From CAZLAJ01 sp964644605 (GTDB lineage: Bacteria; Patescibacteriota; Microgenomatia; UBA1406; GWC2-37-13): a stretch of DNA of 25,991 nt. Positions within the stretch are counted from its first letter, which is position 1; each line of letters starts with the position of its first letter. Positions 1-7,428 of the stretch are shown here, piece after piece. Location of the stretch: NCBI GenBank assembly GCA_964644605.1, contig CAZXWS010000042.1, positions 1 to 25,991 on the forward strand, given 5' to 3'. Under the pieces are notes generated by a model. That model did not search any database, was not told the origin of the DNA, and worked only from the letters and a program-made list of their open reading frames with translations. A program made the translations under genes and the position numbers.

Positions 1-157
1 GTTTGGTTTTACGAATTACTGATGTAGTAGATAGACAGTTAGTACATTTATATTTTTTTTCATATACCCCATTCAATCATACTTTGGTATACTAAATCAA
101 TCTAATTGAGTAGTATCAGGTGACAACTTTGATACGCTGTCGCTCTAGTACAGTAGG

Positions 158-187
158 TTGAAATCAAGTGTTGCTAAATTGAATACT
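158..187 (+). promoter_or_regulatory. Candidate promoter ahead of the DNPH1-like gene
   Basis: A TTGAAA hexamer (158-163) is followed after 18 bases by AATACT (182-187), a weak -10 match (4 of 6). Transcription would start near 194, giving a leader of about 14 bases to the ATG at 208. There is no Shine-Dalgarno motif before that ATG. The rest of 1-207 shows no convincing coding sequence, only a short inverted repeat at 113-135. The assignment is by eye and weak. Confidence 0.3.
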
Positions 188-207
188 AAGTTTTTAACTG
201 CCATTTA

Positions 208-576
208 ATGCAAATTTACGTTGCTCATTCTAGAGGTTTCGACTATAAAAATGAGCTTTATGCTCCTATTAGAAACTCCGCTCTTAACTCTCTTTACACA
301 TTTATCTTACCGCATGAAACCGATATGTTTATTAACAGTAAACATATAATACAAAACTCTGATTTAGTGATCGCAGAAGTATCGTTTCCTGCGACCGGAC
401 AAGGAATAGAATTAGGTTGGGCGGATAGCTTTAGTGTGCCAGTTATTTGTCTTTATAAAAAAGGAACGAAACCTTCTGGCTCCTTAAAAGTTATAACCAA
501 AACTATTGTATCTTATACAGACAGTACCGATTTGGTTCATAAAATTGAATATCTTCTTTCAAACAATTCGCATTAA
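208..576 (+). CDS. DNPH1/Rcl-like nucleoside 2-deoxyribosyltransferase-superfamily protein
   Basis: A 122-residue cytoplasmic protein. The segment from about residue 50 reads SDLVIAEVS, then GQGIELGWA, then VPVICLY. This is the arrangement of the nucleoside 2-deoxyribosyltransferase/Rcl (DNPH1) fold: an Asp at the base pocket, and in the G-x-G-x-E-L-G motif the Glu that acts as nucleophile on the N-glycosidic bond. Family members hydrolyse 2'-deoxynucleoside 5'-monophosphates or transfer deoxyribose between bases. The N-terminus (IYVAHSRGFDY, later ILPHE) differs from classical Rcl, so the substrate cannot be named. Length fits a compact member. It lies 15 bases before the next + strand GT-C gene and may be co-transcribed, although a nucleotide-salvage or nucleotide-signalling role has no obvious link to glycan assembly. 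The fold assignment is fairly secure; the activity is inferred. Confidence 0.7.
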   Translation: MQIYVAHSRGFDYKNELYAPIRNSALNSLYTFILPHETDMFINSKHIIQNSDLVIAEVSFPATGQGIELGWADSFSVPVICLYKKGTKPSGSLKVITKTIVSYTDSTDLVHKIEYLLSNNSH

Positions 577-591
577 CTCTGATAGAATAAG

Positions 592-2268
592 GTGATGTTA
601 CATTTTCGTTTTCGAACTCTCACATGGTTTGTAGTGATTTTTGTAGGTATATATTTTCTATACTTTAACGCTGCTATAAAATCCATCAGTACTTCATTTC
701 CAAAAGTTTACTTTCCAGATGATAGTGAAACGAACTACATGATTTCTCTCATTGTATCCAGGGGTGGTGGGTTATATAAAGATTTTAGTATCGTATATCC
801 GCCTGGACGATTTCTTCTAGAAGGCTTACTTTTTCGACTAATCTCCCCTACTCTACCACTTGCATTGCTTTACTTCGCTTTTTTTAAAATTTTATTTACA
901 GCTGTTCTATTTTTTTTGTCTAAAAAAATTATTGATCAGTTTTTACAGATAAAAAATCGCTATCGAAGCGTAGCCTTAAATCTTCTGGCACTTCTTGCGG
1001 TAGGTATATATATGTCATTTATTAACTCCGCTCAAGAAGTCCATGCAGTTGCAGCATCATTTTTCTTAGCATATCTTCATGTTAATCCTAAAAACAAATA
1101 TCAAATTTTTTTGTTAGGCGTGTTATGGGCGTTAGTGTTTTTGTTCCGCATTGATGCAGGAATTTTACTTACGGTTTCAGTATTCATTACACAGATCGTC
1201 CATTCTTCGCGAAAATATTTATTTTCTCTACATTTGATTGCAGGTTTTCTTGTAGTGTGGGTTCCTATTCTCCTGCTTATAACTATACATGGTTCGCTAC
1301 TGAACTTTTTATATGACTCATTATATTTGGGATTATTTATTCAGCCTCGGATGATGGGTTTACCTATCCCTCCCCCACCAGTTGGGAAAGTGTTTTGGGC
1401 TGTTATGATATTTATTCTTGCTGTAGGCATCGCGATGGCAATGCATGCTCAAAAACTGAAAGATAAAAAAAATGTGGGAGCACTTCAATCATTTTGTCTT
1501 TTTGCAATTCTTAGTTTTACAGCCGCTTTAGGGCGTTCCGATGAAGCCCATTTGTGGTATGGCAGCATTTGGCTGAGTGTTTTTATAACGTATGCATTGG
1601 TAATGCTTACTTCATTGAGAAGCCTTTTATCTTTAAGAAAATTACCATTAATTTTATCCGTTGCCGGTGTTTTACTAATACTCACATATACTCTACTCCA
1701 TATTAAAAACCCAACTATATATTTGATATTTGCTGTCACTATTTTTTTTACTGCAATAAAACAAAAAATAATCCCACCTTCGTCATTACTAATTGGTGGG
1801 TTAACAGCAACCCTTTTAGTTTTTCATAGTGCTGCGTATGTTAAGCTTATCTACAGTCCTCCTCATCCTAATCTACAACTTTCGTTTAATCGAAAGTTAT
1901 TTATGAGCAATAATAAACTGGCAGGTATGACGTTAAGTAAGGAAAATAAAGATTTTTTAGATTCTATTCAACAGGCACTCAATCCTCATGACCGTTACCT
2001 GTTTATATATCCTGATAACGTTTTATATTACGAATACTTTCATTTAAAGAACCCTACCCGTCATTATTACCATACAGGTGAGACAACAGAAAAATTACAA
2101 CAGGAAATTATTTCAGATCTTAAGAACAGTAATACAAAACAATTTCTCGTATTCCCTGATAAAGTCACCTATAAGGGATCAGTATGGAACTGGATATTGA
2201 AAAATACCTCAGTGAAAAAAGCATTTTTACTTGAGAATCTCAAAGCAGAAGTAAGATTCAAAAATTAA
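592..2268 (+). CDS. GT-C-type integral membrane glycosyltransferase-like protein
   Basis: A 558-residue protein with an N-terminal membrane helix (about residues 10-28), roughly ten more hydrophobic segments up to about residue 415, and a soluble C-terminal domain of about 140 residues. The first outer loop carries an acidic PDDSE (42-46) followed by LYKDF and YPPGRF (69-74), the layout of GT-C enzymes that use polyprenyl-phosphate sugars outside the membrane. The C-terminal part has DRYLFIYP and a TKQFLVFP strand. The partial protein starting at 24021 shares this plan (FKDYFYEYGWF loop, DYVYVYP and PKYVVV strands), so the two look like distant paralogues. The start is GTG at 592 or ATG at 595; an AAGGTG overlaps them and is too close to serve as a normal ribosome site. 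It ends 3 bases from a convergent gene. Donor and acceptor are unknown. Confidence 0.6.
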   Translation: MMLHFRFRTLTWFVVIFVGIYFLYFNAAIKSISTSFPKVYFPDDSETNYMISLIVSRGGGLYKDFSIVYPPGRFLLEGLLFRLISPTLPLALLYFAFFKILFTAVLFFLSKKIIDQFLQIKNRYRSVALNLLALLAVGIYMSFINSAQEVHAVAASFFLAYLHVNPKNKYQIFLLGVLWALVFLFRIDAGILLTVSVFITQIVHSSRKYLFSLHLIAGFLVVWVPILLLITIHGSLLNFLYDSLYLGLFIQPRMMGLPIPPPPVGKVFWAVMIFILAVGIAMAMHAQKLKDKKNVGALQSFCLFAILSFTAALGRSDEAHLWYGSIWLSVFITYALVMLTSLRSLLSLRKLPLILSVAGVLLILTYTLLHIKNPTIYLIFAVTIFFTAIKQKIIPPSSLLIGGLTATLLVFHSAAYVKLIYSPPHPNLQLSFNRKLFMSNNKLAGMTLSKENKDFLDSIQQALNPHDRYLFIYPDNVLYYEYFHLKNPTRHYYHTGETTEKLQQEIISDLKNSNTKQFLVFPDKVTYKGSVWNWILKNTSVKKAFLLENLKAEVRFKN

Positions 2269-2271
2269 GAT

Positions 2272-3648
2272 TTACTCCTGAATGAACGATCTTCCTTCGT
2301 TTTTAAACCGGATAGACCTATCAGAAAAACACTTGGGAGGGTAACTCTCATTTGTTATAAGTATTTTTGGATTCTGGCGAGTGAACATATATAGCTCTCG
2401 CCCTTCAGCCAAAGCCCACAATGCATCTCCGTTTAGATTTTTGAGACAAAGCATATTTTTTTCTGTGTTCCATTTATATGGTTTAATTATCCTTTTATAA
2501 AAATTTGACGAAGTTTCGTTTGCCACAGCGACAAATGAGAACACTTTCCACTGCTTTTTAACAGAGGAAGATATAAAAATATTGAGCACTAATACTGTAA
2601 TAATTAGAATAATTGAAATATTCCGATGCTTGATATAATAATCTTGCAACCCAAATGCAACAAGTGCAAGTAGACCAAATAGACTTACATTTAAGTAATA
2701 CACGAGAACTCGGTCTAAAAAGAAGAAAGGCAGCAAACCTGCCAGTATCCAAAAAATAAACACGACAATTATTGTTCGAGAACGAAACGTACGGATTATA
2801 AAATACGTCATGAAGAGAGCATTTATAGCAATAGCGAAATAATATTGTTTTGAGGCTGGTAAAGGCATTCCCATCTGCCATCCATGTCTGTAGTTTAAAA
2901 ACCAGAGCGAAAAATGTTTTATGTTATTTATCAAAATTCCACCTGTTAATGAATAAGTATAAGCTGATCCGTTTGATTTATATAGCAAAATTTTTATTGC
3001 ATAGAAAAAAACCGTCGGAAGCCAGTACAGTATGAGTGTTCTAATTTTTATTTTTTTACTCTTTTTTTCTAGCGGTAGGAACGTGAATATAGAAATCAAA
3101 AGTGGAATACTTATAAATATTTCCTTGGAAAAAATGGCTAGGATAAAACTAACCCATGATATAAGTAAATAAAAGTTATTATGTTTTTTCGAATATTGAA
3201 GATAACAGAGAATCGAAGACCAAAAAAACAACATGAACACTAAATCTGCTGTACCCGCTAAAGTATATACGTGGTAAAAGATTATATGGGAAATTGACCA
3301 AACAAAAGAAATAGCTAAAGCGAGTATTATATTAATCTTCATGTATCTTGTAAGGAATAAATAGAATAGAAAAGAGATAATGCTCACAAATAAAACTGAA
3401 ATTAAGTGAAACAGCGGAATTGAAAGCGGGATTATGTGATAGATATCAAAAAAAATATGAGGCAGAGGGCGATACTGTTGAATAAAAGTAAACAGATGCC
3501 AAACCATTTTCCAGTCACTTGGCGCCTCTAAATACTGCCAGATATCGTCACCGCTTATAAAATATGAAAATACATCAGTATAATAAAGTGAGATTCCGAT
3601 TAAGAGTATTACGAATGGTAAAATAGGTTTAAGGAATCTAATTTTCAT
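2272..3648 (-). CDS. GT-C-type membrane protein with GDD and YRPL loop motifs
   Basis: A 458-residue polytopic membrane protein. After one N-terminal helix (about 9-28) the first outer loop holds SGDD (32-35) and YRPL (59-62). The D-D plus Y-R-P-L pattern occurs in the TMTC/PMT-related branch of GT-C glycosyltransferases and in bacterial homologues. About nine further hydrophobic segments follow up to about residue 370. A soluble tail of about 80 residues includes ALAEGRELYMFTRQNP and ends near PPKCFSDRS. No TPR repeats are present, unlike eukaryotic TMTC proteins. The most likely role is sugar transfer from a polyprenyl-phosphate donor to an extracytoplasmic acceptor, but no catalytic assignment is possible. 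The gene is divergent from the GT39-like gene with only 20 bases between start codons, and its stop is 3 bases from the preceding convergent gene. Confidence 0.55.
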   Translation of the reverse strand: MKIRFLKPILPFVILLIGISLYYTDVFSYFISGDDIWQYLEAPSDWKMVWHLFTFIQQYRPLPHIFFDIYHIIPLSIPLFHLISVLFVSIISFLFYLFLTRYMKINIILALAISFVWSISHIIFYHVYTLAGTADLVFMLFFWSSILCYLQYSKKHNNFYLLISWVSFILAIFSKEIFISIPLLISIFTFLPLEKKSKKIKIRTLILYWLPTVFFYAIKILLYKSNGSAYTYSLTGGILINNIKHFSLWFLNYRHGWQMGMPLPASKQYYFAIAINALFMTYFIIRTFRSRTIIVVFIFWILAGLLPFFFLDRVLVYYLNVSLFGLLALVAFGLQDYYIKHRNISIILIITVLVLNIFISSSVKKQWKVFSFVAVANETSSNFYKRIIKPYKWNTEKNMLCLKNLNGDALWALAEGRELYMFTRQNPKILITNESYPPKCFSDRSIRFKNEGRSFIQE

Positions 3649-3657
3649 TACAATATA

Positions 3658-3670
3658 ATAACATTGTTAT
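3658..3670. repeat. Perfect 6-bp inverted repeat at a divergent start
   Basis: ATAACA-T-TGTTAT is a perfect palindrome with a one-base centre. It lies in the 20-base gap between two divergent genes and covers the first two bases of the + strand start codon at 3669. It could be an operator or only AT-rich chance. No second copy was noticed in the window. Confidence 0.3.
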
Positions 3671-5093
3671 GAGGAAAAAGTTATTTGTTATTTTTATTGT
3701 TGCTTTTTTATTTCGTTTAATCGCTCTTAATCAGTCACTTTGGCTTGATGAAGCAACCACCGCTCGTGTAGTCCAGCAATACAACTACGCGCAAATTATT
3801 ACTAAATTTAGCCCATCTGACTTTCATCCTCCTCTTTTTTATATATTCATGAAAGCATGGTCAAATATATTTGGGTATGCGGAAGTTGTACTGCGCATGC
3901 CTTCAGTGTTGTTTTCCCTATCATGTGGGTATATTGTGTACGTACTATATATTCGCATGAGTAGGGACAGGTCGCGCCGCGCCCCTTCTAGCGTAGCCAA
4001 GTGGGGACCTGTCCCTACAAATGGTCTTTTTGCTGTGATATTTTTTCTTTTTAACCCACTTATTATCTACTACTCGCAGGAAGCGCGTATGTATATGATG
4101 GTAACTTTTTTACTTTCAGTTAGCTTATATTATTTCATGGTCATCATTACTTCAAAATCTCTCTCGTCAGAGTTACGTGCTACTATTTTATTTAATTTAT
4201 TTACCGCACTTTCGTTTTTGACGTTTTATGGTAGCATCTTTATGATTGCCGCTTATTATATCGTTTTATTATGGAAGCGACAGTTTGCTCTCTTGATAAA
4301 ATTACTTCCTGGATTTGTGATCGCATTACTAGTCGTCACTCCCCTACTCTATCAACAATTCCTGCACTCACGAGAAGCATTACAGATCGTGACAAACTGG
4401 AAAGCTGCACTAGGCCCTGCTTCATTAAAGAATTTATTTTTAATACCGCTTAAATTTTCTTTAGGGAGGATTTCCTTCGAGCCTAAAAATTTGTATTACT
4501 TACTTTCACTTCCCTGGACTCTATTTATTTTGTTCATTGCTTCCCGTGGTATCGTAAAACAAAAGTTATTTGGAGTATTATGTATACTGCCTGTTTTTTT
4601 AGGCTTGGTTTTTTCTTTTTTTAGTCCGCTTCTTCAGTATTTTCGATTTCTCTATCTACTACCGATTCTTTCAATCCTACTCGCTAATTCTTACGCGTCG
4701 CAGCGTCAACTGATAAAATTGGTTTTAGCGACCATCGTCTTGCTAGGTTTTGCCGGTCTATCATGTATGTATGTACTTAATCCTGTATTCCATCGTGAAA
4801 ATTGGAGAGATGCTGCTCTCAGTGTCAATAATAAAAAAGAAATATATATGATTGTTTCTTCTTCAGATCCGATTCGTTATTACGGTAATAAATCTTTGCT
4901 GAAGGATCTTCGTACGCTGAGTGTGGTACAGAATTTACCTGATAAAATAGTAGTCATACCTTATACTTCTGATATATACGGGTATGATTATAAAACCAAT
5001 CTGATAAATAAGGGGTATGCCTCTACTTCTATAAAGAACTTTCGTGGTGTAACTGTTGAAGAATGGCAACGAATTAAACAACCCACTAATTAA
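3669..5093 (+). CDS. GT39/PMT_2-like (ArnT-type) membrane glycosyltransferase with in-frame palindromic insertion
   Basis: A 474-residue member of the PMT_2/GT39 group. The first loop has LWLDEATT (24-31) with the D-E pair expected for catalysis. It is followed by DFHPPLFY (51-58) and the loop motif YYSQEARMY (about 134-142), all typical of family members that transfer sugars from polyprenyl-phosphate outside the membrane. About eleven membrane segments and a soluble tail of about 85 residues (from ENWRDAA) complete it. Residues 98-117, between the helix ending VLYIR and the next helix starting GLFAV, are encoded by a GC-rich palindromic element (3961-4018). In relatives this cytoplasmic turn is usually only a few residues, so the protein carries an extra basic loop of about 20 residues. 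The reading frame is intact on both sides, so the gene is probably functional. Its last 4 bases overlap the convergent flippase gene. Confidence 0.75.
   Translation: MRKKLFVIFIVAFLFRLIALNQSLWLDEATTARVVQQYNYAQIITKFSPSDFHPPLFYIFMKAWSNIFGYAEVVLRMPSVLFSLSCGYIVYVLYIRMSRDRSRRAPSSVAKWGPVPTNGLFAVIFFLFNPLIIYYSQEARMYMMVTFLLSVSLYYFMVIITSKSLSSELRATILFNLFTALSFLTFYGSIFMIAAYYIVLLWKRQFALLIKLLPGFVIALLVVTPLLYQQFLHSREALQIVTNWKAALGPASLKNLFLIPLKFSLGRISFEPKNLYYLLSLPWTLFILFIASRGIVKQKLFGVLCILPVFLGLVFSFFSPLLQYFRFLYLLPILSILLANSYASQRQLIKLVLATIVLLGFAGLSCMYVLNPVFHRENWRDAALSVNNKKEIYMIVSSSDPIRYYGNKSLLKDLRTLSVVQNLPDKIVVIPYTSDIYGYDYKTNLINKGYASTSIKNFRGVTVEEWQRIKQPTN
3961..4018. repeat. Palindromic element with 13-bp inverted repeats, inside a coding sequence
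   Basis: The left arm GTAGGGACAGGTC (3961-3973) and right arm GACCTGTCCCTAC (4006-4018) are perfect reverse complements around a 32-base centre rich in G+C, which stands out against the AT-rich gene. The inner part can partly fold further: CCCCTT (3982-3987) faces AAGTGGGG (3999-4006), with one bulge and partial overlap of the right arm. The whole 58 bp lies in the GT39-like gene and is read as residues 98-117 without a stop or frameshift. Structure and position resemble REP/MITE-type elements and the coding palindromic elements known from Rickettsia. No transposase and no other copy was seen here. No target duplication is clear. Confidence 0.75.
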
Positions 5094-6373
5094 TCTGGGA
5101 GTGTTAAATATTCCTTAAAGAATCCAATTATCAATACAAAAGTACTGACAATGAATGCGAGCCAAATAGCAATTGGCGGTCCAAATATACCCTGCATTGG
5201 AATGAGAATATAACAGCCAACAGTGACTATCACAAAGAAGAAGACATTAGAAACCAGTATATATACAGGTTTTTTTACGGTATATAGCAGAAATAAGTAG
5301 GGAATGTTTGCAAATGTGTACAAAATAAACGGAAGGCTTAACTGTGCTGTCACCACAGGAGTATTTAATGCGAATTTACCGGTGAAGAACAAATCATATA
5401 CTTTACTTGGCATGAAGTACAGAGCTACAAATACAGAGGATGGGATAAGCATGTACAGAAAACTGGTTTTTAGTTGAGTTGCAGTTTCACGTTTATGCTC
5501 TATCTTCGCATATAATGGTGATAGTATCTGTGTAATACTTATGATCGTTGTAATAACTGTCAGAATTATTTTTTGGGCAAGCGCATAATCCCCTACTTCG
5601 GCTTTAGATCTGTAATATGAAAGAAGAAACAAATCCATACGCGATCCTAAGTTGAAAAATTGGTTAGCTACTAAGAATGTTACTGTATATCCAAGTTTGA
5701 AATCCTCCCGCTTTACTTTGCTCTCCATAAGGTGTATGAGGTGATGCTTTTTTTCTAGCAGAATGTAAATGAAAAAGATTACTGGTCCCACAATACCGAA
5801 TGTAAATATGACAGATCCAACTGTCACATGATGAGTATATGCAAGCATCAGTAAAATAACAGTTTTGAGTAGATTAGAAAAATTATTATAAATATTAGCT
5901 GCCCAAACTTTTTTTGCAGCATACAGTATATTTGTGATAAAGTTTTGCCAAATGAATAAAAGTACTGAAATTGCCGTTAAATATAGTTCCCATATTGGTG
6001 AGTATGTCTTAAAAAATATCTGATCAAGTAATGGGAAGAATGCGAGTAAGAGTGCTATGACGATCATTGAAAGAAATGATTGGAAGAAAAAAGTACTTTT
6101 TACAAACCTGTAAAATTTTGTTCTCTCTTCCTCTAGGAGAGTAGGTACAGTTGAGTAGATAGTAGCTGAAGTTCCAAAGTCAAGAATATTGGCTAAGACA
6201 TATGATATACCAAGCAAAACGTTCAAAGCTCCATACTCTGATTTACTTAGAACTCGCACAAGGATCAGTACGAAAAAAGCGGTAAAAAAAACGTTTAGAT
6301 AATTTCCGAGGGTGTTAATGATCACATCGCGGCTCGTGGGCCGCTTCAGAAAAGAGACTATTTTTTTGACCAT
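5090..6373 (-). CDS. Wzx-like polysaccharide flippase (MOP/MATE superfamily)
   Basis: A 427-residue protein with about twelve hydrophobic segments and short polar loops. The N-terminus (VIINTLGNYLNVFFTAFFV, then RVLSKSEYGALNVLLG) is characteristic of the polysaccharide-biosynthesis branch of the MOP superfamily: an early amphipathic helix, then an S-x-x-E-Y-G loop after helix 1. The central basic loop (about 207-222) and the GDYALAQK segment (about 258) also fit. The expected role is to move undecaprenyl-linked oligosaccharide from the inner to the outer leaflet. It is one of two such proteins in the window (the other is 9230-10420), and the two are clearly divergent in sequence. The gene is divergent from gmd with 73 bases between starts. 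A TACAAT at 6381-6386 on the minus strand could be a -10 giving a near-leaderless message. Confidence 0.8.
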   Translation of the reverse strand: MVKKIVSFLKRPTSRDVIINTLGNYLNVFFTAFFVLILVRVLSKSEYGALNVLLGISYVLANILDFGTSATIYSTVPTLLEEERTKFYRFVKSTFFFQSFLSMIVIALLLAFFPLLDQIFFKTYSPIWELYLTAISVLLFIWQNFITNILYAAKKVWAANIYNNFSNLLKTVILLMLAYTHHVTVGSVIFTFGIVGPVIFFIYILLEKKHHLIHLMESKVKREDFKLGYTVTFLVANQFFNLGSRMDLFLLSYYRSKAEVGDYALAQKIILTVITTIISITQILSPLYAKIEHKRETATQLKTSFLYMLIPSSVFVALYFMPSKVYDLFFTGKFALNTPVVTAQLSLPFILYTFANIPYLFLLYTVKKPVYILVSNVFFFVIVTVGCYILIPMQGIFGPPIAIWLAFIVSTFVLIIGFFKEYLTLPD

Positions 6374-6396
6374 ACCTGTTATTGTAACAAATAGAA

Positions 6397-6425
6397 TTGA
6401 AATATAAAAAAACTATTTTTATAAT
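6397..6425 (+). promoter_or_regulatory. Sigma-70-type promoter upstream of gmd
   Basis: TTGAAA (6397-6402), a 17-base spacer, and a perfect TATAAT (6420-6425) form a good housekeeping-type promoter. The predicted start near 6432 leaves a leader of about 15 bases before the ATG at 6447. No Shine-Dalgarno motif is present in that leader. Confidence 0.6.
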
Positions 6426-6446
6426 TACTCAAAGTCTTACAATCAT

Positions 6447-7427
6447 ATGAAAAAAACTGCTTTGATTACAGGTATCTTAGGACAAGATGGACCGTATCTT
6501 GCAAAAACTCTTCTGGAAAAGGATTATACCGTTTACGGAATGATGCGTCGTTACTCCGCTCCTAATTTTGAGAATCTTGATTATCTAGGCATCACAAAGG
6601 ATGTTGAACTCATTGAGGGTGATCTGATTGATGAATCTTCATTAATCAATATTTTTAAAAACATCAGACCAGATGAAGTATACAACTTGGCGGCACAGTC
6701 ATTTGTTGGTTCATCCTGGGAACAAGCAAAACTCACTACCGAAGTAAATGCTCTCGGTGTGCTCAATCTTTTAAATGCTACTAAGTACTTCTCCCCAACT
6801 GCAAAATTTTACCAAGCCTCCACATCGGAAATGTTTGGAGTAGAACACCGAGATGGATTTCAGAATGAAGAAACTCCTTTCCATCCTCGCAGTCCGTATG
6901 GTGTATCTAAAGTCTATGGATACTGGATTACCATTAATTACAGGGAATCATATGGATTATTTACGGTCAATGGTATTCTCTTTAATCATGAATCTCCTAT
7001 TCGTGGCATCAATTTCGTTACACGAAAGATCACTGACGGTGTTGCAAAAATCAAGCATGGTCTTGCTTCCGAGTTGCATTTAGGTAATCTTGATGCAAAA
7101 CGTGATTGGGGATTTGCAGGAGATTATGTAGAAGCCATGTATCTGATGTTACAGCAAGAAAAACCTGATGATTATGTAGTTGCATCTGGAGAGACACATA
7201 CTGTAAGAGAGTTTGTAGAAACTGCTTTTGCGGCAGCTGGCGTTGATAACTGGGAAAAGTATGTCGTAATCGATCCTCGATATAAAAGGCCAGCAGAAGT
7301 ACCCGCCTTACGAGGTGACGCAACTAAGGTAAAAACAAAGATTGGATGGGAACCAAAAGTATCATTTAAAGAACTTGTGGAAATGATGGTACAAGCAGAT
7401 CTGAAACGGTATAGTGTAAAAAAATAG
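6447..7427 (+). CDS. gmd: GDP-mannose 4,6-dehydratase
   Basis: A 326-residue extended short-chain dehydrogenase. It converts GDP-D-mannose to GDP-4-dehydro-6-deoxy-D-mannose, the branch point to GDP-fucose, GDP-rhamnose and GDP-perosamine. The Rossmann motif TGILGQDG lies at 8-15, the catalytic Thr and Glu in STSEMFG (125-131), and the Tyr-Lys pair in YGVSK (151-155). The substrate signature HESPIRGINFVTRKI (about 181-195) and the LGNLDAKRDWGFAGDYVEAM block are diagnostic of GMD. The protein is slightly shorter than most bacterial GMDs (about 340-370 residues). No gene for the next step (fcl, rmd or per) was positively identified; one of the two epimerases in the minus-strand cluster might serve. 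The stop is one base before the start of a small regulator gene, suggesting co-translation. Confidence 0.93.
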   Translation: MKKTALITGILGQDGPYLAKTLLEKDYTVYGMMRRYSAPNFENLDYLGITKDVELIEGDLIDESSLINIFKNIRPDEVYNLAAQSFVGSSWEQAKLTTEVNALGVLNLLNATKYFSPTAKFYQASTSEMFGVEHRDGFQNEETPFHPRSPYGVSKVYGYWITINYRESYGLFTVNGILFNHESPIRGINFVTRKITDGVAKIKHGLASELHLGNLDAKRDWGFAGDYVEAMYLMLQQEKPDDYVVASGETHTVREFVETAFAAAGVDNWEKYVVIDPRYKRPAEVPALRGDATKVKTKIGWEPKVSFKELVEMMVQADLKRYSVKK

Positions 7428-7428
7428 T

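Noticed and set aside
1..93. Possible C-terminal ends of an upstream + strand gene (frame 1 stops at 27, frame 3 at 93)
   Set aside because: The translated stretches are too short and show no recognisable motif; either could be chance.
113..135. Inverted repeat GTATCA / TGATAC with an 11-base spacer
   Set aside because: Arms of only six bases in AT-rich DNA; no second copy or nearby function to support an operator or terminator.
1485..1739. Minus-strand open frame of 84 codons inside the GT-C gene
   Set aside because: It lies wholly antisense to a long gene with clear membrane segments and shows no family motif; it is a shadow.
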